This document shows positions 8,560-16,775 of a DNA stretch of 20,124 nt, piece after piece. The position numbers and the translations under genes are program-made. Each line of letters opens with the position of its first letter. Position 1 is the stretch's first letter. The DNA comes from Micractinium sp. NFX-FRZ. Its lineage: Eukaryota > Chlorophyta > Trebouxiophyceae > Chlorellales > Chlorellaceae. Where the stretch lies: the NCBI GenBank assembly GCA_029339195.1, contig JAPTJF010000700.1, positions 1-20,124 on the forward strand. The letters run 5' to 3'. The notes beneath the pieces were generated by a model. That model did not search any database, had not been told where the DNA came from, and worked only from the letters and a program-made list of their open reading frames with translations.

Positions 8560-9899
8560 GGCTGGTGCTCAGCCATCCGGCCACTCGCTGAGCCAACCAG
8601 ACGACTAGTGGAATGCGCTGCATGAATGCTGTGCATGGCTTCACTCCGAATTGACTGCCAGTGGGCAGGCCTTTGTGATGCGAGGCAGCGGCGGTTCCAT
8701 TGAAATGGTTCACTTGAACGATCAACTCCCTGGCAGGCGGACAGCCCAGGTGCAGTATCGTTACCAACACCTGTCTAAGAAGAGCAGCGGGGGTCAGCCC
8801 CATGCGTGTCAGGGGAGAAGAGGCACGCTGGGGAGCTTTGAGGCGACGGTTGGGTACGCGGCCTCACCGGCTGTGGCACATTTGGGTGCATGGGGGTCGA
8901 TGGACCAGCCCTTTTGTCTTCTCGCATGGCTGCGCCTGCTTGTGGCACCTTCCCTCCTGCACCATTGGCTTTGGCTGCCAGCTCAGCACGTGCATGCTGC
9001 ACCTCTCCGGTTTGCCTGTTCACCCCGCCATTCAGTGCCTCCTGCTTTTCTGTCTTGCATGGCGCACACACCCTTGCTCCGGCAGCAGCGCCAAACACAG
9101 GGAGGAGTTGGGGCTTTGAGCAGCACAGGGGGCAAGGCAGTATCAAGGGCACCGAGGGAGGAAGGACACAGGACGCAGGGGATAGGGAGCCACCCAGGGG
9201 GGTGGTTCGTTAGCTGATGCATTCAGGAAGGGTGCAGTTGGGCGCAAGGCATTGGGTTGGGGTGGCTCCCACAGCAAAGCGGGGGCCGAGGGGCAAACAA
9301 ATCACACAGAGGGAGACGGGGTGCTGGGAAGGCAGAGGGGCATAGTACAAGCATTATGGTGGCGTGGTGGCAAGTGCTGCTTGCGGCGAGGTGGGTGTGC
9401 TTGGGTTGCTGCGGTGCATGTGTGTATCATTCATGGCAAAAAGGGGCAAGGGAGATGGGGATGCACGGGGCATGACAAGGGCCCGGCTCATAAGCACTGC
9501 TGCACGCTGCTGCAGCTGTGGGGCAGGCCAGAGCACACAGCGCAGTGTTCTTATGTATGTATACGCACGCGTGTGCACACAGTATGAATCCTGTGCATGC
9601 TGCTTAGCCAGGCGTGGCGGGGGGCCGGTGCGATGCAGGCTGTGCGGCACGTCTCCCCCCCGCCAGCTGGCTGCATGGAAAAAATGATGTGAAAACTGCG
9701 GAGAGAGTGGTTCCGGGCTGGGCCACATCACTGGTGCCCAACCCATCTTGGGCGCGCAGGCGGGGGCGGCCGCTCCTTCTTGCAAGGTGCGCATATATTA
9801 TTTCGTTGCGGCGCTTGTGCCTGCTTGCGCACGCTGCCGCGCCGCCAGCCGCCTGCGTGGAGCGGCGGCGCCCTGCTGGCGGCGGTTGGCGCTTGGCGC
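8560..9899. other. Convergent intergenic region between hemerythrin and hydrogenase genes
   Basis: 1.34 kb lies between the two stop codons and must hold both 3' UTRs. I find no TGTAA on either strand, no recognisable domain and no RNA gene. Short open frames on both strands lack consistent codon use. The only structured element noticed is the alternating purine-pyrimidine tract at 9552-9581. Confidence 0.6.
9552..9581. repeat. 30-base alternating purine-pyrimidine tract (Z-DNA-prone)
   Basis: Starting TATGTATGTATACGCACGCG and ending TGTGCACACA, every step alternates pyrimidine and purine for 30 bases, with the palindrome GTGTGCACAC inside. It lies between the convergent 3' ends, where supercoiling would favour Z-form. 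Confidence 0.7.
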
Positions 9900-12800
9900 T
9901 CACTCAGCGTGCAGCTCGGTGGGGGCGGCCGGGGCCTCAGTGTCAGAGGCGTTCTGCGGGGGGGGGCGGGGGGGGGGGGGCAGGCAGAGAGGGGCCGTCG
10001 TCACAAGCGGAGCAACTAGAGGCGCCTGAAGCGGGGGGGTTCTTGGAGCCCCCCAGCAGGGACAGCCTGGCCCTTGCTCAAACTTAGTCAGGGGCCGGGG
10101 CAGCCCCAGTGTGCAGACGACGCAAGCAGCGGAAACCAGCAGGCAGGCGCACGGCCCCGCCCCGCCAGCGTGCCCCACGTCGGCAAGCAAGCAGCTGAGG
10201 GGGCGCCTGCCCGCGCCTCGTGGCTCTTCTTGGTTTCTGCCGACTCTGCGTACAGCTCACAAGCACAGCGGTACGGGTGGGCGTACTGCTAAGCTGGTGG
10301 GTGGGCTGTGAGCAGAGGCTGCAGAAACCAAGGAGAGCCACGAGGCGCGGGCTCCGCCTCAGCTGCCTGCCTGCCTGCAGCTGTGGGGCACGGTGATGGG
10401 GCGGGGCTGTGCGCCTGCCTGCTGGCCTCCCTCTGCCACGCGCAACCTGCCGTGCTTACCTGACCTTTCCCCCTGCTCCTGATCAACTCGAGGGTAGAGG
10501 AGCAGGAGCGCGGGGGGCAGGTGTCGGGGGACGGATGCAACACAAGGCAGCAGCCGTCAAAGCAAAGCAGCACAGCAAAGGAGCGCACCGGGTTGCCGTC
10601 GTCCACTGCACAGATCTCGTTGTGCAGCACCGGGTCGCAGACAGTCTCAAAACCCAGGTCCAGGGTGCAGGTTGCCACCGGGTTGACCACCTCTTCCTGC
10701 ACCGCACGCACAGCACGGCAGGGCGGGCAGCAGAGGGGGGGGCGCGGGCGGGTCAGCGAGGTGTGTGTGCGGCGCAGCCGGGGCATCCCAAGAGTGGGAG
10801 GCCCAGGCCGCGCTCGCACGCACACCCGCGACACGCCGCCCGCGCTTGCCCCCCCCCCCTGCTGCTCGCCCTGCCGTCCCACAGCCTGCCTGCCGCCGGA
10901 CAGCCCCGGCCTGCGCTCACCTGGTGCACACACATGCCAGCGCCCCACACCCTTGCGCTCTGCCACAGAACAAGCAGCAGCAGTCACCGGCCAGCCCCAC
11001 TGGCACCCCCCATCCTCCTGCCGGCCTCATAGCGCTCCGTGCACCCGCGGCCCGGACAGTTCAAGCCCCTCCCTGCAGGCATGCACACATACACCACCAC
11101 CAGTGCACGGCCTGCCCCACAACTGCACACTGCCCCTGGTAACATTCGCCAGTGCCAGCTCAGCAGCCCTGCAGGCTGGCAGCACTCACCGGAGGCGCAT
11201 TGATGTCAAACTTCTCGGGGCCGCAGGGCACGTAGTAGGTGTGCAGCAGCTCGTGGGCCTGTGGGGGCAGGCATGAGGAGAGGGAGGCAGATTGTGAGCC
11301 CGGGCACTGTGAGGGCTGGGGTACCACAGAGGGCAGCAAGGGCCGGAGGTGTGCAGCAGCTCGTGGGCCTGGGGGGCGGCCCAGGCACAAGCAGGCGGGG
11401 AGCAGAGCAGGAACGACGAAAGGTACTTCTCCTACATGCCCGCCCGCTGGCTCCTGGACCTTGCCACACTCCTACATGCCCGCCCGCTGGCTCCTGGACC
11501 TTGCCACACTCCTACATGCCCGCCCGCTGGCTCCTATCCCCTGCCACACTCCAACATGCACCACCACCACCGCCACCACCCCTGGCTCCTGGCCCCCACC
11601 TTGTGCGAGTTTGGCTTCTCCAGGAAGTCGTCGTACAGCTTCTGGATGACGGGGTTCTCGTGGCTGCGACGCAGCACAGAGCGCTCGTCCACGCTGCAGG
11701 GGGGGGGGGTGGAGTGGGAGCAAGGGGGACTGAGAAGGGAACAAGGGGAACCGAGAAGGGAACAAGGGGAAGTGAGAAAGGGAACAAGGGGAACTCTAAA
11801 AGGGCAACAGCAGGATGGCGGCATGGTTTGTGTCCGTCTCTGAAAGTGACAAGGAGTGGGGGCGCACACATGTGCACACTGTGGCGGGTGCCAGGCACGG
11901 GCCAGGGGCGGGGCACGTGTGCAACGCCCCCCCACCCATCCAGCCTTCGCCCGCTCCACACCTGCACACCGCCCCCTGCCGCCTCTTTGCCTCCCTTAAC
12001 ATCACTCCGCCACCCACACGCCGCTCCCCCTCCCCCCCCACACACCTGTACAGCGCCCCCTGCCGCTTCTTTCCCCTCCCTCACCCTCCCTCAACGTCAC
12101 TCCGCCACCCAGATGACCCTCCCCCCTCCCCCCACCTGTACAGCGCCCCCTGCCGCTTCTGTCCCCTCCCTCACCCTCCCTCAACGTCACTTCAACACCC
12201 ACATGACCCCCCCACCTGTACAGCGCCCCCTGCCGCTTCTGCAGGATCTCCTTGTCCTTGGAGCGAGGCTGGCCGCCGCCGCCGATGCAGCCGCCCGGGC
12301 AGGCCATCACCTGCGGGGGGCAACGTAACGGGGCGGTGGGAGGGGGGTTGGATGGTCGGCGGCCTACAGGGCGGGGGAGAGCATGGCAGGGGCCGTGCTG
12401 CCGGAGCGCCCATGCACGCTCACAGTCTCCTCACCCTCTTCACGCACCCTGGACGGGCCCGCCTCAACACACTTGACGTATGCATGAGCCCCACAAAAAG
12501 TGCCCATAAATAAGGCAATGGTGTGGTAATCCTCCTCCCCTTTTTCCACACCCACACCCGGCACAAAGAAAATAAGATGCAATTTAAATATCAAGGAAAT
12601 GATTGGGCCCACCTCGATGAAGTGGTAGTCCTTCTGCCCCTCCTGCACAGACTTCAGCAGCTTCTTGGCGTTGCCTGCGGGACAGGGGGGCAGGGGAGAG
12701 CAAAAGGGGCGAAGGTGAGCCCGGCTCACCCTGCCTGCCCAAGCGGCAGCCACTTGCCACCCAACCAAAGGCTCCAGCCGTAGGCCAGTGGGCCAGGGCA

Positions 12801-15800
12801 AGCGTGACGGTGCTGGCCGGTTTGTTGCCATCACCCCTCCGGCCTCCACCTCCCCTGCCGCTTCCCCGACTTGGCAAGCCCTGGTTTCACGTCTCTCAGC
12901 TCGACTGCCACACCCTCCCCTCTTCCTAGCCTACACAACTGCCCCCACGCCCACCCGCCCCTCCCCACTCACCCAGCCCGTTGGCCACTGCGATGTTGAC
13001 GGTAACGGGCTCCGTGTTGTGCAGCGGGCCCTCGGGGTGGGGGGCAATCGTCACGCTGGCCTCCTTGGTCCCCTCCAGCCCGCGCACCGGCTCCCAAATC
13101 ACGCGGTCCAGCTTCTCTCCCGTCACAACGTCGTACACCGTCCTGCATGGGTAAGAGGGAGCAGGGCAGGTGAGAGGAGGAGGTAGGGATGTGCCACTGC
13201 CACACAACACAGTGCAGCTTCCCCCCGGTCACCGCGTCGTACCCCGGCCTGCACAGGTACGGAAGAACAGGGCAGGTGGGAGGAGGTGCGGGGATGTACT
13301 GCCCACAACTGGGCAATACAACGCGGTCCAGCATCCCCACTGCCGTCACATTGTGCCCCGGCCTGTGGGGACAGGAGAGCATCGCCCCCCACCCCAGCCC
13401 CACCTGAGCGCCGCCTCCATCACGCCGCCAGTGGTGCCGAAAATGGCGGCGGCACCGGTGCCGATGCCCAGGAACTCGTCATAGTCCTCGTCTGCAGGGG
13501 GGAAGGAAGGTGGTGGCCGGGGAGACATGTGGGATATGCAAGTCAGCAGCTCGGCAGCCCCTCGGCAGCACTTGCCAGACTCACCGCCCGCGGGCGGGGC
13601 CAATACGAGACCAAGAATGCCGGCAGAAGGATCCTGGCCATGTTGATCTCGCACCCCTTGGCCCTTCACCCTCTCAAGCCAGGAACACCCATGCCTCTTC
13701 ACCCGTCAGGCTTGCAAAGTGAACGCCCATCCCCCCTGCACAGGCGCCTGCTCCTCTCCCATACCCTTGCGCATGGCTCCTTGCACCCTTGAAAAGAGCT
13801 CTTGCCAGGCAGGGAGGCAAAATCGACGGCTGCCTCTCTTTCTCAACATTGACAGACCCTTTCAATCCCACAACCCGAACACACACATAGCATATTGTTG
13901 CCGGCTTACCTGGCAGGGAAGCAAAGTCGATGCCGGCCTCCTGGCACATCTTGGCCAGGTCCTTGGTGGTGATGACGTGGTCCACATCCCTGCACAGCAC
14001 GGCACAGCGTGGCACAGCGTGCAGCGGCAAAGTGAGGCTCAGGGGTCCGGGGGGTGATGACGTGGGCGACATCCCTGCACAGCACGGCACACTTTCGTGT
14101 AGTGGCACTCAAAAGCAGCCCGAATGAGCCATCACCAGGCCCCCGCTCCGGCAAGCACACACACACACACACACATACCTGGCGCCGCCCTCCGGCGTGT
14201 GGAACATCATGCGGTCTGCCTCTCCCTGCTTGCGCACGCACGGCATCACGCTGACCACGCTGATGTCGTTGGCTTTCTTGCCAATCTTCTGCGCGGGCGG
14301 AGGAGGGCGGGGCGGGCGGGCAGGCGGAGGGCGCCAAGGCACGTGAGAGGGTGGCTCGGGCATGTCCTGTGCTGCACTGTGCTGTGAAGCACTGGGCTGC
14401 CTGCAAATGCTCACCGCCGCTCATGCAGGGTAGCAGTGGTATCGAGCGCCGACCGCACCAACAAAGGTGCCCTTCAGCTCCTTACTCACAGCGCCAACTC
14501 ATTCCACACCCTGCCCCCTGCCCCCTTTACAGAGGGAGGGGCGCACCTCTGCAAATCCATGCCCCCATCCCCATCATTCATTCCATGCAGGTGTGTTTCC
14601 CTGCCCTATTTCACCTCCGCCGCACCTCAGCAAAGTAGGTCTTGAGCACGGAGCCGACCATCATGTGGGGCGACTTGCAGGTGGAGACGTGGGGGATGAT
14701 CTCAGGGGCGCACGTCTCCACAAACCCAATCCAGCCCTGCGGTGCGGTGGGGCCGCAGGGGAAGAGGGCGGTGGTGGTGGTGGGCAGCAGCAGCAGCGGG
14801 GCAGCAGCAGGTCCCCCCTGCTGCAAGCCCCTCCTGTCCCTAAATGGCGGCTGCCTGGCCCGGCAGGCTGCAGGAGCCATCCATCTGCGTGCCAGCAAGC
14901 GGCGCATCTAGCCAGCCAGCGAGGCCACCCCCGGCTGCCGCGATCAGGTCGTTGAGGTGAGGCGCATACAACACAACAGCGGGCCATGTGGCATGGCGCT
15001 CACGGGGCAGCAGGAGGTGAACATGGGCAGGGGCGCCACGTCGGTGCGCTTGGACACCAGGCCCTCCAGGCGATCCAGCAGCTCAAACCCCTCCTCCATG
15101 ATCGTCAGGTCGGCGCCCGCCAGGGTGTCTGCACGGCAGGCACAGCACAGGTTTGGCATGCTCGCTGTAGGGGAGCACGCAGCCACATGATCGTCTGGCA
15201 GTTTGATGTCTGTGGTCTCATGACGGGGCAATGCAAAGATACAGTCTGGGGAGGGGCGAAGCAGTGGGGGCAACGGATGGGACGATGTGGAACACAACAC
15301 AAGAGAGTGCGAGGGGCAGGCCAGGGCCGACCATGCGCTGCCGGAGGGGGTATCCCATGCACGTGGCAGCGGCACCGCACGTGGGTGCTGCGCAACCAAC
15401 ATCCCCGCCACTCACCAAACACGTAGTCGAATCCCAGGCGGCGCAGAGCGGCCACCTGCAGCATGGACGGGGCAGGTGGAGGGCATGAAGGGAGCCGCAG
15501 GGTGGTTGGCACCTCAGGGCGAAGCTGGCCTGAAGCTTGGGCGGCTGTGGGGTATCACGACATGCCGGGCATGCAAGGCCGGCACGATGCTGCATGACAC
15601 ACTAAGGCCCCAGGTTCTGCTCCGTAGCAGCACCCAGCACCGATCCAAGGGGCCAAGGCTGCATGTTGTGCGTGGCCCGCCCACCCACCCGAACCTGGTT
15701 CCACACATACTTGCTGCTCGCGCTCTCAATCGCGTCGGGCCTCACCATTTTGCCAGTGGCGTTGACTCCCGGGCCCAGGCCCAGGTCCTCGCCAATGGCG

Positions 15801-16072
15801 ATGCGCACAGCCGGTGCCGTCTGCGCAATCACCACTTTCTTCTTGGTCTTCAGCTCGTCCAGCACCAGCGGCACGTGGTCCACCTCCTTGGCTGCGGCCG
15901 GCTTGGCGGCCTTGGGCGGCGGAGGAGCCGCGGCGGCGGCCTCCTGGAACGCCTGGGGGCGGAAAGCTGACAGCCGGCGGGAGGGACGGGCGGCCGGCAG
16001 CGAGCCGGAGCGGCTGCGAGCGTTGCCCTGAATGGCGGCTGGCCTTGCGGCCGCGACTGTGGCGCTCTGCAT
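9900..16072 (-). CDS. HYDA: [FeFe]-hydrogenase, algal HYDA type, about 14 exons, about 553 aa
   Basis: Minus-strand exons in order: 16072-15746, 15455-15416, 15128-15004, 14736-14626, 14288-14179, 13989-13910, 13491-13404, 13142-12973, 12674-12613, 12310-12216, 11693-11600, 11258-11190, then less certain 10696-10460 and 9953-9900. All joins are GT-AG and phase-consistent. H-cluster motifs are intact: FTSCCPGW (proton-relay Cys162, ligand Cys163), VMPCVRKQGEADR (Cys218) and VMACPGGCIGGGGQP (Cys375, Cys379). The enzyme reduces protons to H2, in algae with electrons from ferredoxin in the chloroplast. Residues 1-50 are Ala/Ser/Arg-rich with almost no acidic residues, fitting a transit peptide. 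No ferredoxin-like F-cluster precedes the catalytic core, as in Chlamydomonas HYDA1. The conserved core ends at AHELLHTYYVPCG; exon 13 would add an unusual Cys-rich tail. The ATG at 16072 is chosen for the transit peptide. Several introns carry exon-edge copies. Confidence 0.93.
10126..10437. repeat. Long imperfect foldback in the last hydrogenase intron
   Basis: The arms 10126-10260 and 10308-10437 are about 130 bases each and are inverted copies, with a 47-base spacer. The longest perfect runs are 19 bases (GCCCGCGCCTCGTGGCTCT at 10209-10227 against 10334-10352) and 15 bases (CCAGCAGGCAGGCGC at 10136-10150 against 10411-10425). A few small gaps separate the blocks; similarity looks like roughly 85 percent by eye. 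It lies in the intron between putative exons 13 and 14 of the hydrogenase gene. Possible explanations are a MITE-like inverted-repeat element or a small-RNA hairpin precursor. Confidence 0.8.
11349..11371 (-). repeat. Copy of hydrogenase exon 12 head with acceptor
   Basis: These 23 bases are identical to 11239-11261, which is the first 20 bases of exon 12 (encoding A-H-E-L-L-H) plus its CAG acceptor. The copy lies 110 bases further upstream in the gene, in intron 11. Because the acceptor is intact, it could compete with the real site; 110 is not a multiple of three, so its use would shift the frame. Confidence 0.85.
11431..11559. repeat. 40-bp tandem repeat, three copies, in hydrogenase intron 11
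   Basis: Units at 11431-11470, 11471-11510 and 11511-11550 are 40 bases each, followed by a partial one. Units 1 and 2 are identical. On the minus strand each unit contains GGCAAGGTCCAGGAGCCAG, which resembles the end of exon 11 and its donor (CACAAG|GTGGGGGCCAGGAG at 11605 downward). The repeat may have grown from that splice junction. Confidence 0.9.
11958..12240 (-). repeat. Four-copy ladder of the hydrogenase exon 10 tail and 5' splice site
   Basis: The real exon 10 end and donor (plus-strand CACCTGTACAGCGCCCCCTG continuing CCGCTTCT, 12213-12240) recur at 12133-12160 and 12043-12070 with all 28 bases identical, and in diverged form at 11959-11986. Spacing is 80, 90 and 84 bases. Each copy has about 25 bases of exon plus the GT donor. 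The bases between copies are themselves repeated (CCTCCCTCAACGTCACT), so this is a tandem array of about 80-90 bp units spanning a splice site. Confidence 0.92.
13103..13370 (-). repeat. Three tandem copies of the hydrogenase exon 8 head and acceptor
   Basis: The real junction is at 13142/13143. Related blocks lie upstream in the gene with CAG acceptors ending at 13249 and 13363, offsets 106 and 114. On the minus strand the real exon reads R-T-V-Y-D-V-V-T-G-E-K-L-D-R-V. The first copy reads R-P-G-Y-D-A-V-T-G-G-K-L-H-C-V and the second diverges further, keeping M-L-D-R-V. Flanking intron bases (AGGGCAGGTGAGAGGAGG and relatives) are duplicated too. Confidence 0.88.
13966..14092 (-). repeat. Tandem copy of hydrogenase exon 6 head and acceptor
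   Basis: Bases 14051-14091 repeat 13966-14006 with only three or four differences at an offset of 85 bases. The unit covers the first 24 bases of exon 6 (D-V-D-H-V-I-T-T in the real exon, D-V-A-H-V-I-T-P in the copy), the acceptor TGTGCAG and the upstream intron bases. The copy sits in intron 5. Confidence 0.9.
14156..14175. repeat. (CA)10 microsatellite at a hydrogenase donor
   Basis: Ten CA units lie two bases from the exon 5 donor. On the coding strand the intron starts GTATGTGTGTG, so length changes here would sit directly within the 5' end of intron 5. Confidence 0.9.
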
Positions 16073-16775
16073 GGCACTGATCCTGCCCTTGGAAGGGGAG
16101 AGGGGCGTGGTAACACGGTTCGGAAGGGGTGCAGGCTTCGGTCCGCGGGGAAGCGGAGCAGAATGAGCGATCGGAAGTTGCGGTGTCCCGGACAGTCTCT
16201 GTTGTCGGTGGCTAGTTAGTGTATAGCGTGAAACGCGCAACGGCCTGAGATGCTCTGGGTTTTCGCGCCTGGCACGTCGCCTGCGCGCCCTCGTGGCGCC
16301 TGGCTGGCCTCGAGCCAAAGCTCAGCGCTTCCTTAGCGAGCAGCGCATTGATAGCGCCCCTTTTGCACGGAAGCAGGCAACGGCGCACTGCGCCAAGCAG
16401 GCTGAGAAGGGAGTTCGAAACCCTGCTGGCAGCCCCATTCTGCGATTCAAGAGCCTCAATAGCCGGCAATGTCACTCACAACGTACTGAACGCGCTCCCC
16501 TTGCGCTGCGGGAGCACAACGAGACTAGGGCGGTGCGTGTTTTGCTGCAGCCTGCAGCGTTGGGCTTGTTGCGCTGCGCTTTTGGCAGTGCGTGGCAAGT
16601 GGATGTGACCGCAGCGGCAACAAGTTCGCTGGACGGTGTACCCGCTCGCCTGCTGCGTCGCCCTCCCGCCGCCTCAGCGCGCCACCCTCACCCCTCGCTG
16701 TTTGAACCTCTCTTCCCCCTGCAGGCCCGTTCAGTACCCCTGCTGCACGGATACCCTTGAGCCAAGCCCCTGAGC
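16073..16775. promoter_or_regulatory. Shared divergent upstream region of the hydrogenase and ATG1-like kinase genes
   Basis: About 700 bases separate the start codons of two genes transcribed away from each other, so both promoters must lie here. No TATA box is obvious. A pyrimidine-rich CCCCTGCAG ending at 16724 may be the acceptor of a 5' UTR intron of the kinase gene. GTAC tetramers occur at 16483, 16638 and 16734; this is about what chance predicts. The position is inferred from gene layout only. Confidence 0.55.

Noticed and set aside
9957..9980. G-run as a quadruplex regulatory element
   Set aside because: On the minus strand it is the polypyrimidine tract of the last hydrogenase acceptor, which explains it adequately.
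11261..12328. A 355-codon open frame on the plus strand across hydrogenase exons
   Set aside because: It is made of Pro/Ser/Thr/His repeats translated from the 80-90 bp splice-site array, opposite exons with the H-cluster motifs.
16483..16737. Three GTAC cores between hydrogenase and kinase, as possible copper/anoxia response elements of the CRR1 type
   Set aside because: Three GTAC in 700 bases is what chance predicts, and no wider consensus was visible.
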